Notes under the pieces: generated by a model | Database searches by the model: none | The model's input: only the letters and a program-made list of their open reading frames with translations | What the model was told of the DNA's origin: nothing | Program-made: the position numbers and the translations under genes | Assembly (NCBI GenBank): GCA_951640165.1 | Contig: OX621252.1 | Span: 3,814,501-3,878,500 of the forward strand | From: Pseudoips prasinana | Lineage: Eukaryota > Arthropoda > Insecta > Lepidoptera > Nolidae | Length of the DNA: 64,000 nt | Direction: 5' to 3' | Shown: positions 32,881 to 45,700 of the stretch, piece after piece | How positions within the stretch are numbered: position 1 is the stretch's first letter | Layout: the number at the start of each line of letters is the position of its first letter

Positions 32881-35800
32881 CCGGGCCCGTCAAGCAAAGA
32901 GGATTCTACACAACTATTCATGCTAATGCTTACTATCCTGAAGCACAATCAAGCAGTTCAAGATCAAGAGTATTTAAGACACACAGATTGACAAGAAGTG
33001 AATAGGCCAGCTTCTCACGTCAGACCTATGGTGAACCTGGACTTTCTACTTAAGGTATAATATCCCAAATAAACCTTAAGGTAGCATAAAAACAATATGG
33101 TATATCCACACTAGGTAAAAACAAGTAAAACCCGGTCTAGTAAATAATAATCCTGTTATTTCCTCATAATGTTTAATGGAGGTGTTAAAGACTCCATTGC
33201 CAACCATTTCAACAGAAGCTGATGTTTTAGTCGCCAACATAACAGTTTTTTTAGCAAGTAAGTTAGTAGTAAAATAACTGGAGGTAACAAGTGAACGTAC
33301 TGCTGTATTCGACAACACAACACGCAGGCAATCAAATTGCCTGTAAAAGGAAACTTACACTTTATTTCTCAACCTACACAAACGCGCAAAACATTTTCAA
33401 ACCATCCAACTTAAAGAGAACATCAGACATTTGCAAATTACAACAAAATGTGCATCTTCCAAGATGTTTATCTAAAAAACTCGCGAATACTTCACTGGAG
33501 GCTAATTGTACATTGCACAAGACTCATCGCAATTGATACTTTTTAAACAAAAAACGATATTAAGTACAACTGCGTATCTTCAGAGTTCATCAAAGGAACG
33601 AACTCGGAATTCTCCAAGTCGGTCCTATCACAAAACTGAGTGGTGGGAACGCGAGAAATGCATACCCAATCATCAGATACAGATACAAGAATATTTATGG
33701 AATTTTACGTTTTCAAGACGACGCATTTTCAATATGAGCTGATACATTATTTTACTATCTGGAAAATAATGTATTAACTTTTTACCTCTAAGATCAAACT
33801 ACAGATACAAAATGATCTAAATTCTAAAATTATCCGTTGAGTCATCATCTATGCTTCCAAGAAGTGTTTCGAAATCGATTTTCTAATCGATTAAATTATC
33901 TGTATCCAGGAAAACAGGTCTTATTTATAGACAAACGAGTATCTTAACTCAATTATGTTAATCAACGAATTTTATAGATAATCATGTACATTAAACACAT
34001 AATTTTATTACGTTTAAAACGTCTTTATTTACACGGGACATTAACTAAGCAATTTCCAATCAGATGGTGGGTGCGTAAATCTGACGATCGGACTGACAAT
34101 AAAAACTGATGGTGCAGCGGGGGGTTAAACGCGCGCAGTAGGTATCCGTTGATTGGCGATTTCAGTGTTGGACTTGGCTTGATTTTGTTTTTATTGTGCT
34201 TTTATTGTAGCTTATCTATTTTATGGGCGTGAGGCCCTAAGCGAATGTTAAATTGTGTACGTTACAGTGACCTCTAGATTTTTTTTAATGGATTTGTTCT
34301 AACCTTCGTGCAAATAAACTTCAAGTGGCCAAGTAAATAGCTATCTCCGCCAATGAGTTTGCGATTCTAACTTACGGGTAAGGTATCGATAGGTGTTCAG
34401 AATTTGTTTGTTTCTAGACGGCAGAGTGGCTGACCGTTTAGAAACAAGTCTTCAAATTGAGCGCACTGATTGCACTTCGACAGGAATTATATAAGTATAT
34501 TTTTTAAGGCTGGATTAAGATTAACTATAGAGACTGAAAATAACTTTTCTTTTTAAATGCCTAGAATTTCAATTAATATATCGTTTAATACAAAAGGCAA
34601 TTGTTATACAAAGGTAACACTTTAATAATTTTCAGTTTAACGAAGTCAGAGTCAAATCTGTATTTTACATACTGTTTTTATTTCATTATGTTGTTATGGT
34701 GTTCCTATTCTATCCCCTAACACCAAGATGTTCATCAGGATATGGGAGAGGAACTGACAACGCGGATGTGTTCTTTTTTTTAAATAAAATATTTACAAAT
34801 ATATTAATTACTATGTTAAATTCGTAATGTCTTATAGGTATCAACTTGCCAAAGGATTTTGAATCGAATGAGCATGCAGATTATATGTATAATTTATTTC
34901 TTTGAATTCAAATTTTGGTACACTCTAATTCATACGCTTATTGATGAATATGTAGTCTATTTTTATATACGGTAAGTTTGATCTAGTGTATATTATTTAA
35001 TTCTCCATAAAATTTACACGAGGAAAATCTATGCGACATCCATCCTCGCCATTTATCAACCTTTAAGGAACCCAAACGGCGTATCATCCGAACCGCCGTC
35101 TCAAGTTAACCATTGTGTACAGAAATAAAAAAACAGCATATTAATCACCTCCACAGCAGTATTACGTTACGTAGTACCAGGCGATCATGAGTTCCGTGGT
35201 GTTCATAAATACGGTGTATGAACGCAACGGCCTCACACAGCGCTCCTCCGACAAATGCTCTCCTAGTATAGGAACATTACGAACCGGTCGTGTAGGCGCT
35301 TTTGCCTTTTGTTGCGTTTAAAATAACAAGTTTTATGTGGTATATTCAGTTTATGTTACATGTCTATTAATATTTACAATAGATAAGGGAAGGTAACTTA
35401 GGCATCCTGCAGGGAATGGAGTCCAGACATGATGGTCTTTCGAGCCGGATTTTCGAAAACTAGACAAGTTATCAAACTTATGTCACGGTGTGAATCAACC
35501 AGACTTTTCTGTGTGACTGTCTGTTGTTGACGTTTTGTAGATAATAAGTAAGTTTTAAATACTATTATGGGATCACTTTCGTCTAGTGTTACCTGTTAAA
35601 AACACTAGGACACTAAATAATTATTGTCTCAGATTGACTTAAAGATTAATATTCCTATAGTTGATAGATCTTTAATGTAGAAATCCAGTACGACCAAAAA
35701 TCCGCACAACTTAGTTGCTCTACACCACTTCCTCAACCCTTTCAGACTTAACCATTAAGGTAATTGATCCTAAACCTCGTATCAAACCACTCATGGGAAA

Positions 35801-37019
35801 CCTTACCCCAAAAGAACACCTTCTCCATATCACAGTATCACATCCCGTAAATTAATACCGAAAAGAAAAAGGTTTATCAAAAACAAGATGGCCAGTGTCA
35901 TCGTCCGGCGATGAGCACTCGATATGCCCTCGATGATATCGCATGCGAAAATAAGCGCACGTATTCAAAAAAAGTTCAGGTTTTAAAGGTCGTCTTTGAT
36001 TTTGAGAAGCGCCGGTGCTGATTTATGACATCAACAAATTAAAACTGGCTACAAGAACACTTTTCCAATTTTGTGGAGGTTGGACTACGGCTCTATGAAT
36101 CAATGCCGATCTAGTTCGATTTAAATTATGTTGCCTATTTTTATTACTTCTTTTCCCTTTTCCATCAGTTTTTTTATTGATACGAGTACTAAAATTTGCA
36201 AAACTTAAGTGAAAAGAAAACTCAAAGATAAGCAAATATACAATAAAGGTTAATCCTTTACTGTATATTTTCTTTGAGTACGACATAACGAGTAGTATAT
36301 GACGTTGAAACATATTTCTTTTATTATACTCCTTGACATTGCTGCATTGTTAATAAATAGTTAGGTAAATTAATTATAATTATAACTCTGATATAACTTA
36401 ACATGCCTAAAAATAACACCTGCATATATTGTCTGTGTTACCACAGACAATATAGGTACTTATGTTTTTATATTAATAGAAATATGTTAATATTTGTAAA
36501 ATAAATTAATCTGCTTTTCCGCACTTGCTAAGGGAATCTTTTAGGGTAATTTTAATAGTTCAATCAAGATCCTATGAAGTTGAGAATGATTTCGTAATTC
36601 AGAGGTCCATATTTTGGGTTATATTTCAGAGAATATGCGTGTTTTGAAAGGTCACAACTTATCTGTTCCAAAGAAAATGTTATCTTTGATTCACTGTCCT
36701 TTCTACTCTGAGTACTAGAAGAACTCCATCACCAATTCTCTACACACTAATTCCAAAAACAATCACGAGTGCATTATTAAAAAGACAAATGGGATCTTAC
36801 ATTACCCTAATTCGTATTCGAGTCGGCATCGTGTGTGCTATGCGTCGCACGTACTATTCAAATAACAATTAGTTTTAGCTTAACATTCAGTAAGTGATAC
36901 GGAACTAGCCAAAAAATTTAGGCAGTCCAGTAATCTAGATTAGAACTGGGTCTGTGCATAGCTACAAATTTACGTAGCTGGGTAGTAAGCTGAATTTCGA
37001 TCGAGTTGTTGTGGAATTT
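32881..37019. other. Intronic sequence without recognised gene
   Basis: Reading frames of 80-96 codons (33318-33076 and 36313-36023, minus; 33291-33536 and 33506-33742, plus) overlap one another or lack any known domain and splice context. A 30-nt hairpin lies at 36425-36454. 35.02-35.31 kb is GC-richer (CACAGCGCTCCTCCGACAAA) with no assignment. Confidence 0.4.
36425..36454. repeat. Short perfect inverted repeat
   Basis: TATATTGTCTGTG and CACAGACAATATA, 13-bp arms, loop TTAC. Too short for a miRNA precursor on its own; possibly a transposon-end remnant. Confidence 0.8.
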
Positions 37020-37415
37020 GAAGAAGACCTTCTAGGAACAATCCACTTATGTTGAGGTGGAAGATGTGCAGGACACTGGCGTAACCTAAGCCTAAGACAT
37101 AAAGATGCCCGTTACATTAAAGGGTTTTATACAGAAAAATGTCATCCAATCTGTGCTCACATATAGAAAACAAACCGAGGCCGTTAATCAACGCCACGTC
37201 CAAGTGGCCCAGAGGAAGATGCTTCGGTAGATGTGTAGAGTTACAAGGCTAGATAAAATACGTAACGAGTACAATCCCGGAAGCTTCAGCGCTAAGCTAC
37301 AAGACAGTAGGGTGAGATAGTATGGACATAAAAAGAAGTCCCATCCTCAATTGAAAGGGTGGAAAGATGGACGTAAGATAAAGGAAGCATGGAAAGGAAG
37401 ACAACCTTTTTAGAC
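37020..37415 (+). mobile_element. Degraded LINE reverse-transcriptase C-terminal region
   Basis: Reads, with stops and shifts: Q-S-V-L-T-Y-R-K-Q-T-E-A, then V-A-Q-R-K-M-L-R-*-M-C-R-V-T-R-L-D-K-I-R-N-E-Y, Y-G-H, and W-K-D-G-R-K-I-K-E-A-W-K. These match the order of the conserved post-RT segment of RTE-like LINE polyproteins (VAQRRM...RLDRIRNE...YGHV...RWxDxVK). Clearly dead. Confidence 0.65.
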
Positions 37416-37713
37416 TGTCATGTTAAACACAAGTTTGGTAAATCATAGACTATAACTATAGTCTCAAATATACCACTCTGCTTATAGGCTCAGGCGATCT
37501 TTCTCACATCCATGTCCAGAACATTAAGGTACTTCTCCAGACATGCTCATGGTACGATAAAACGCTATGCTCTGCCTAAAGATACCTTACAGTCAATCTG
37601 TCTCCTGGCCATGTTCCATCACGGCCTGTGGAAAATCAATGGATAATCTATCAGACGAGCAGATACCGATAACGGTTCTCTCTCAAGGGTCCATGTTTGT
37701 CCAATAAATATCT

Positions 37714-37932
37714 TAGAACCACTAGACAATACCATCTGATCCCAAACTAGGCAGAGTCTGTACTGTGAATACATACATACATATTATAGATAAAATACAC
37801 CCAGACACAGAACAAATAATCGTGGTCCAATCGTGTGAGATTTGTCTTGGGTTGGAATCGAACCCACGAACTGTTCCTTAGCAGTCAGGGTCAATAACCA
37901 CTCCGTTACTAACTACGCCAACAGGCCAGTCA
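37714..37932 (-). mobile_element. tRNA-derived SINE (family C)
   Basis: ATACCATCTGATCCCAAACT, ACACCCAGACACAGAACAAA, GATTTGTCTTGGGTTGGAAT and CGAACCCACGAACTGTTCCT, ending AACTACGCCAACAGGCC. The B box is recognisable, the A box partly. Confidence 0.8.
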
Positions 37933-38640
37933 GAAACTACACAGAATAAGTAGTTTACTCATGAATATAGAGCTTGTTATCACTGATTGCGTTGTTAACC
38001 CCTCTCAAGACAATTTATTTGCGAGCTCAAATAATGAGGCTGAGATAAAACTATCTGTATGTTAATGAAATGTCTCAGTAAAAGTCCCTAGCATACAAAA
38101 TGTTCTAGTATAAAAATTATATTTTCGCCATACGTTATAACAGTATAAGAATGTTCTGGCCTAACTATGGCGGAGAATCTCTACGGAGAAGAGCCATTTA
38201 TGCTGGACATATTTATAGAACGCAATAAATGTTTCTGTCACTTTCATGATACGATTAATGAGTTAGCCGGAGTTACAGGACCAACGATTTTACGTGTTAT
38301 CCGAGGCACGAATGTGTAACACTCCCTTTCGGCACTATTAGCCCGAAGTCAGGAAGTGGGGGTCAGAATTGGAGTCAGAAAGTCCCGACGTAGTTTGTAC
38401 CCAGGAGCACATTGTCTGAGGCTGGACAAACTACCGATAGACCAACAAGTATTTTAAACGTGAGTGTATATTGACGTTTTGAGTAATATTATTAGTTTCT
38501 AGTATTAAAAAAAAATGTGAGCCGTCACGGGACGCCTGGCAGATGTGAAACATCGACATTATTTTGTAAAAGTAATGTGCAGAAAAGAACATATTGTGAT
38601 AGGAACTAAATATGTCATAATGATAAAATAAAAAGTCTAA
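37933..38640. other. Intronic sequence without gene
   Basis: 38.33-38.45 kb has a weakly SINE-like patch (ACCCAGGAGCAC, ACCGATAGACCAACAAG), not firm enough to call. Confidence 0.4.
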
Positions 38641-39063
38641 TGTGCATGCGCCACGGCATGCGTCGCCACGCCAGAAATCTGTTTTACGTGCGGCTATAGA
38701 TGTTTCACATCAAATATATTTTGAGTTTCGGGCCCAATTTAGACAATGAAGCGGCATGCAATAAGCAAATTTAGCTCCGCTATTTTCTATCTATTGTGTG
38801 CACTATCTTCTATCCTTTTCGTTCTTCTTCCTATAAAGGATCTTCTATCCTTTTCGTTCTTCTTCCTATAAAGGAAGAAGAACGAAAAGGATAGAAGATA
38901 GTGCACACAATAGATAGAAAATAGTGGAGCTAAATTTGCTTATTGCATGCCGCTTCATTGTCTAAATTGGGCCCGAAACTCAAAATATATTTGATGTGAA
39001 ACATCTATAGCCGCACGTAAAACAGATTTCTGGCGTGGCGACGCATGCCGTGGCGCATGCACA
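38641..39063. repeat. 423-bp near-perfect palindrome (fold-back)
   Basis: Left arm 38641-38867 and right arm 38872-39063. Outer ends TGTGCATGCGCCACGGCATG and its complement. I find one substitution between the arms (TAGCTCCGCTATTT against TAGCTCCACTATTT). The left arm alone carries a 35-bp tandem duplication (units starting 38807 and 38842). Loop CTATAAAG. No ORF. Could be a fold-back transposon, a long hairpin RNA source or a sequencing/assembly fold-back. Confidence 0.95.
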
Positions 39064-39729
39064 TTTATATGTTGCTTCACCTAACTAATTGGTTGTCTGC
39101 AAGCATTCGCTTGTAATATAAAGCCACCAATGCATTAACATTACTGTTGTTTATTTTTATTGTTATTATTCTTAAATCTTAGTAAAAAAAGTAATATTTA
39201 ATTATTAGTACTATATCAACTCGCATTAAGACATCGCTCAAATGGACACTAGAAACCGCATTACATGATGATACGCCTTCTTCAAGAAGAACGACTTACA
39301 TGAAGAAATAAACTAAAAAGTTATTGTCGATGGTTACCGTGTATAGAGGATGTATTAGAATAAGTGTTCGAAAAACTAAATCCATAAGTTGATGTCGCGT
39401 TAAAAGAATTTTATAGACCGCTAGTTTGCATTAAAAATGTATAATTAAACCTAAGCTTGAGTTAAGATGGCTGCAAAAAATAGGTCCATAAAATGCATTA
39501 CAAACGCTCATTGGCTGGCGGCCTCTAAGATCGTAAATAATAGGCCGGTTTAATTAAGTCCCCACTAAACATGTTACTCCGAACGCAATTACTATTTGGC
39601 CAACGTCACCGGACTTACAAGCAAATAAGCTTATTTATATTAGTTGCAGGTAGCACGGGGCAAACGGAATAACCAGCGCGCAGGAAGAAGGATAAAGGTT
39701 ATGTATTATTTCATTTTGGAAGCTATACA
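39064..39729. other. Intronic sequence without gene
   Basis: Nothing recognised. Confidence 0.4.
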
Positions 39730-39920
39730 TCATCAGTGGACGTTGGGCTCCTCCAAAGGTTTCTATAACGGGGTTTTCCGTAGTCACCGGGCATGTGAGT
39801 TGGTGACCGCAGTTAGGTGGTAGCTATAGTACACAGGTGGCGCTGCTACCTTGCGTATTCCTTAGTCGCCTTTGACGGCACTCACGACTTAGTATGGGGA
39901 GGACCTGTAATTCTTTCTAG
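39730..39920 (-). mobile_element. SINE-like element, same family as 25588-25810
   Basis: Minus strand: TCCTCCCCATACTAAGTCGT, GCCGTCAAAGGCGACTAAGG, GTGTACTATAGCTACCACCTAACTG, GTGACTACGGAAAACCCCGT, GGAGCCCAACGTCCACTGAT. Confidence 0.7.
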
Positions 39921-40839
39921 ACCGAAAACCACACGGCTAGCTTGGAAGCTATACCTATGGATGGTTTATTTTCTTAAGATGTGGATAACGATGTGGGTTA
40001 CTCATTGACAAATCCTCTAAACTGTAACTTAGTTATTACGAAAATTGTGTAACCGTTTGTATTCCCGAACAAATAAATAAATATAGTTTTGCAATATATC
40101 TTAGTTTTGTTCTTATGTCACATGTTTTTTTGTCAGATATCTTGATGATGTGCAGTATTTGACAATTACTATTCAAAACCAATATTAAACTTTAGAACGG
40201 TGAGCCAGATAATTAAAAGTTTTTTTAACTACCGTCACTGAATCGTTTATCATACTATGAAGGCCAGTTACAAGCTGCACTACCTGAGTCCACATTTTGA
40301 CCGACTGCATATATCTATGTGTTAAGATTTACTTTCCAATTTTGGGGCGGTGTGTATTCTAAAATCAACCAAAAATAATATACTATGTTTTGTCTCTAGC
40401 CGTAATTGCCCAAGCTACTATAGTATAATATGCTGAAGCTCTTAAGACGTTCACCCCAACTTACCCACCTCGCATGCGTATTTACATCGAGACAACCAAA
40501 ATCGCCGGTGAACATCAATCGCATTAATCCGCGGATTATTTGCGAAAACGGCGTTTATTTAAGTCGTGTTTAAATAGGAATGCGTCTGCTTTTATGACGC
40601 GCCTCCCCTGACACTAATATTAGTGTTGCACCTGATTTACAAGGCGCGCGCGTAGACGCGTCGTAAAGCGCGCGTTTTATGGCGAGCGACGCGTCGGCTT
40701 CGCAATAATTAGTACATCGGGATTTGACGGACGTTGGCGACAGTTGGTGACGTGAATTGACAATGAGTGCTTTTTTTATGTGCAAGTACCTACTTCCTCG
40801 CTCGTGCGTTAGGTTTTTGCTTATGAAGCATGCTTCAGT
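39921..40839. other. Intronic sequence; GC-rich palindromic patch at 40.60-40.70 kb
   Basis: GACACTAATATTAGTGTTGC and GGCGCGCGCGTAGACGCGTC followed by AAAGCGCGCGTTTTATGGCG form a CpG-rich cluster. No coding evidence. Confidence 0.4.
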
Positions 40840-41225
40840 ATGGCGTTCGACAAACCATGTTCCCAGCAGAGCCTGATTTAGACTTCTGACATTTCAGCCG
40901 AAAGACATCCACTGCTGGACAAAGGCCTCCCCCAAAGATGTCCACAATTGCCGGTCTTGCTCTATCCGCATCCAGCGGTTCCCAGCGACCCGCACAAGAT
41001 CTTCGGTCTGGTGGGGGGCTGCCCACCAGATTAATGGTTCGTGTCGCCACTCGAGAACCTTTCTGCCCCAGCGTCGGTTCTACGAGCCCCGCCCACTGCC
41101 ACTTCAGATTTGCAATTCTTCGGGCTATGTCAGTGACTTTGGTTTGTCTACGAATTTCGACATTTCTAATTCGAGATCTCGCAGGGAGCCTCCGAGCATG
41201 AAATGCCCTCTCCATTGCTTTTTAG
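40840..41225 (-). mobile_element. RTE-like LINE, C-terminal coding fragment and 3' end
   Basis: An open minus-strand frame (126 codons, 41215-40835) reads in order I-R-N-V-E-I-R-R-Q-T-K-V-T-D-I-A, LKWQWAG, G-S-R-V-A-T-R-T, L-D-A-D-R-A-R-P-A-I-V-D, F-G-G-G-L-C-P-A-V-D-V-F, the C-terminus of RTE-type endonuclease/reverse-transcriptase polyproteins after the RT domain. 5'-truncated, as is usual for LINEs, and abuts a SINE head at 41260. Confidence 0.85.
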
Positions 41226-41259
41226 TGTCCCTGAACCTTCTAATAAGACCCGTAGTGAG

Positions 41260-41372
41260 CAGACACGGAACAAATAATTGTGCTTATCTGACAAAGATTT
41301 GTCCTGAGTGGGGATCGACCCACGACCACTGACATAGCAGTCAGGGTCACTAACCACTAGACCATAAGGACA
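41260..41372 (-). mobile_element. tRNA-derived SINE (family C) head
   Basis: Minus strand: CCTTATGGTCTAGTGGTTAG (A-box region), ACTGCTATGTCAGTGGTCGT, GGGTCGATCCCCACTCAGGA (B box), CAAATCTTTGTCAGATAAGC. The B box is intact enough to be read as tRNA-like. Confidence 0.8.
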
Positions 41373-41696
41373 GTTACTCTGACATTTATCTATTTAATGA
41401 TTCAAAGTACGCTCAACTTCTATACATTTTTTGCTTGACACAAAGTCTTTTTAGTTTGAAATATACACAATTTGCATGAGCTAACACTTCAAATAGCATA
41501 CAACATTGTTTCGTTATTATTATCAGAATATCTGCCGCTTATCTTAATATTATCGATACAAGTGCATTAATGTAGTTTACACAAACACTTCCTACCATCA
41601 GAAACAAAGACAAAAAGCTGGCAACACCGCCCCGCCCACCTTGTTATGCTGCCTACGTCGGCACTTCTATGCAGGGACGCTTACGGAACTCATCTT
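41373..41696. other. Intronic sequence without gene
   Basis: Nothing recognised. Confidence 0.4.
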
Positions 41697-41900
41697 GGTA
41701 AAGTTGGCGTGGTTGGTTGATGCTTGCCTTTTACGACGCAGGTCGTGAGTTCGATTCCTACCCAGGACCGATACTTGTGTGCATGAATATGTCTGTTTGT
41801 CCTGTGTATGGGTGTATTTAATATAACTATATATTTACAAAAAAAAAGTAGTAAATCAGCTATCTGATTTCTATAATACAAGCTCTGCTTATATGTGTGG
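41697..41900 (+). mobile_element. tRNA-derived SINE (family A)
   Basis: GTTGGCGTGGTTGGTTGATG head with A box, CAGGTCGTGAGTTCGATTCC B box, TATGTCTGTTTGTCCTGTGT, GCTATCTGATTTCTATAATA, AAGCTCTGCTTATATGTGTGG. The tail is shortened. Confidence 0.85.
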
Positions 41901-42639
41901 ATAATGACGATATTATTATTGTTACTTAAAACCGTTTATCGTTGTTTTTATGGGAACATCTACGACAACCGCTACTAGTAATCAGACGCCTAATAAACTC
42001 TGGCACCAGGTCTAACACACAATCTCTAGAACAGCGTCTAAGGTCTAGAGCTAAGTGTAACCAACTTCTGAGGCATATTTTGTACTGACAATTGGTAAAA
42101 TGTACAAGCAATGGTTGATCTTGGACGACTAAAACGCAACCTCCAAATAAATTAGAAGCTGAAAGCTTATGGTTGCCATAAGCTTTGTTCAGTTAATTCA
42201 TAGAACAACTGTATGAAAAAATAAGGCCTTATCTACAACATCTTTATTTCGTAGGCAATAAGTACTGTTTTCATAATGAAAGTGTATTCATTTTACGATG
42301 TCTTTCTACTATTATCTACCGGTCTATATTGCTTCGTTCTAATTTTAAATCTTACTAATTTATTTTTAAATTTTTAAATTTTGATGTAGCAACCCTATTA
42401 GAAGCGCGTTCAAAAATGTAAACAGACGGCGGCGTGAAGAGTTTATTTTTAATTACGGGTGCGTTCAGTTTCAGGACGAGAGTACCTAATTCTTCAGTCG
42501 TATTTTGAGGAACACTAAAAATATTACCACACAGTTACTGAATAAAAATACTTTACTAAATTTTAAAAATATTTTAAAACTTATCATAAAAGGAATTACT
42601 ATCTTCAAAACAGACATGATATTTTGCTTTTTGATCCAT
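41901..42639. other. AT-rich intronic sequence without gene
   Basis: Nothing recognised. Confidence 0.4.
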
Positions 42640-42747
42640 AATATTTTTTGTAATAAATTAGCAATTTACTATAGTTTTATTTAGTATTCGTTAAGACGAA
42701 TACTAAATAAAACTATAGTAAATTGCTAATTTATTACAAAAAATATT
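42640..42747. repeat. 108-bp hairpin with perfect 52-bp arms
   Basis: Arms 42640-42691 and 42696-42747 pair at every position around a 4-nt centre (TAAG). The stem is AT-rich and includes AATTAGCAATTTACTATAGT. No relation to the other repeats here. Confidence 0.95.
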
Positions 42748-45700
42748 AATTAACTTAATCAAATTCTTCTTTTTACTTTTATTATATTTAAATACTTAAG
42801 CTGCATTCGTTAATAGAGTTTCCTCTACTGAGATATCAAATTATTATTTATATCAAGAGTCATTTACGAAACGAAGTGCTAATCTAGGTCAGATATGTTC
42901 TAGAAATTAATCAAATGCCACCGGTACCTTTCGTTATGCACAATTTATAAAAACATCGCTGAGACATTATTAGTAGATTCTTCTATTTTATTTTTTAATT
43001 TAAATAATTAGATCCATACATCTCTGTCGCCAAAGCATTCGATTTTTAAATCTTATTCCCAAAAGAATACAATTTAGAGATTCCATATTCAAAAAATGTG
43101 CACTAATTAAATCGATTGACATTCTCGGAGCGAAAACTAAATATAGTTTTTTTTTATCTTATTAAAATTGTGCAAGATCTTTTCTTTTTTTAAACTAAAC
43201 TAGAATGTTAGTAATTTTAAGTGCTAATTCAGAAGACGTGTGATCTTATAAAAATATTTTAAGACCGTTAATGTTTACTTGTATTCTAATTGTTATTACT
43301 TGAGTTATTTTATTTCAAATCGAAATTGTCTGCATATAATTACATTGCCAAAGTACACATTCACTTATCCTTGCAATTAAAAAGACAGATTATTCGAATA
43401 ACTTTTCTAATTGATAAACATCAAGAGGGGGCTTGTGTTATTCGATAGCAGCAATCAAATAAAATAATTAACCTTACAGTTCAAAATTATTATCCTGAAG
43501 AAAATCTCTACTGAGAATCGGAAATAACTGGGAAAATCGATAACGGTGAAACACTATTGGCTCTAAAATACCGACGAATAATGTTCGTCGTTATAGTAAG
43601 AACATTATGCATGCTGTATGTACTGTACGACACTAGTTCTTACTAGAATTTAATATAGGTAGACAATGAAAATCCACGTATGTAAGCGATGTTCCATAAA
43701 CCGAAGTATCGATAAAATCAAACATAAAATTACACATATTTACGTTAAAGATGGTTTTTTTTTTCAAATTAAGTAGAAAATAAAGAACAATAAAAGAATT
43801 AGCAATTGATCACAATAAAAATTAGTTTAAAATATCGGAGCACTTTATGAATTGTTTTTAGTACCTATACCCCAGTTTAATAAAAATGGCAAATAATGAC
43901 TAAAATATACATTTGTCTAATTCTGTCTTGACTTTTGTATAAGTCAAAAAAAAATTATTGACTATAGTGTCTATAATTTATTTAAATAAAAAAATCTAAT
44001 GACCGTACCAATATATACCTAGTTTTAATAATATCATAGACAAACTCGGCAGTATGTGGTATACCATCGGCCATGCAGCCGCACCCGTCTTTTGTTCTAA
44101 TTTTATTGAGTGCTAAACGCTGCCCGCGCAATATCTCGTCTTTAAAATGTAAATTTATGTAGAATCAGCGTGATTTATTAGACCCATCTAATGATTATAC
44201 AAACTTGCTTAGTATAATCGCAATGTTTTTTGCCTAAATCTAGAATTATCTAGATAATCTTAAGCAAATGTAAAGATATTTATTGCTTGTTTTACAGGTT
44301 GAGTGTCTGTTTTTATTTTAGAAAGTATATTTTTGAGTTATGTTATTTGTTGCCATGTCAAGTCTTTCACTCTATTCTAGTAACTTCTGTTCTCATGAGA
44401 AATAAATTTAGACATAAGTGTTAGTGTTTAGAAATGCTTGTAATACTTACCTACTTAGCTTAAATTAAAGCTAGGAAAGAAGCTAGGAAATTGCAGGGTT
44501 TATTATAAACTATAAGTAATCATTCGTATAGTAATACTGTAGTTTCGTCAATAAGAAATGTTCGTTGGTGTACATTATACATGATTTACTTAATATTTCG
44601 TCAATTACATACATATCATTTGACGTTGCAAATAAAAGTCAGTTTTACGTAAACTATCCTTTCTATTAGACTCGAACATATTACGTTCAACTTTGTATTG
44701 TATTCTAGTACAAAAATGAGCGTTCTTTGTACTTAACTGTTATTTAAATTTCTACAAAGCAAAGTTATCTTTACATAAATTTGGTTTAATAGAATTATTT
44801 ATAGAACTTCTACTTGGTTGCTGTTATAATTACACTAACAAGTAATAGAACCATGCATCGACAGGACTGGTTGAGGCTAATCCAAATACATCGCCTAACA
44901 TGCAGCTTCAAGTATATCCTAAAGCCCAATATTGGTGAAATTATGTCAAAGAATTTTCCCCTAATCAAGATTCATCGATTAGGCCTTGTTGCAAATCTAA
45001 CTACCTAGTCCATGTTTGGAAAACTTACTAGCCTCATTATCCGTTTTCTCAGTATCTGCTAGTTTAATTGACATGTGACCTCTTACACCTCTATCCATAT
45101 AAATTTGGATAACACTAATAATGCCATGACACTTGGAACGTTAAGATTATCGTTTTCCCATTTTATTTGAATATCCATATAATTTACAGGATTACATATT
45201 TAGCCAGTTTCCTTAACGGAATACGAGGGTATAAGCAGCAGTAACAATATGTAAACAATAACATAAACAGGGTCCACCTGCTACGTACTTACTAGGCGCG
45301 CATACATATTGAAGAGATGGCGCGCTTTGCATACGATGTACAATTACGTTCCCGGTATGGAATGCATTATAACCACTATATTGTTATGCTCCCCGGGTGA
45401 ACCGTGTCTGATTGTTTCCGCGGTTAGGAAAACAAGGAAGAAATTTTGCATGTGAATTTTACATTGGGATATTTTTTTTACTTCAGTCCTACGATCTGAA
45501 CTTATTTCCCAATCCTTAGAGTCTTGTGTGGCAGTACAAATATGTTTTCCGTTCGATAGTCTTTTAGATTTAGGTGCTTGGCCTTAGTTATTAAGTAGAT
45601 TCCTGTAGAAACCTTTTTAGGGCACTGTTTCAATCCCATAATCTCCTCCATGCGCAAATAGTGATACTAAACCATTTCCATTATCCTACAAGAAAGGTAA

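Noticed and set aside
40570..41357. Several frames of 62-126 codons on both strands
   Set aside because: Only the 41215-40835 minus frame is meaningful, as a LINE C-terminus; the others are its shadows or lie in the adjacent SINE.
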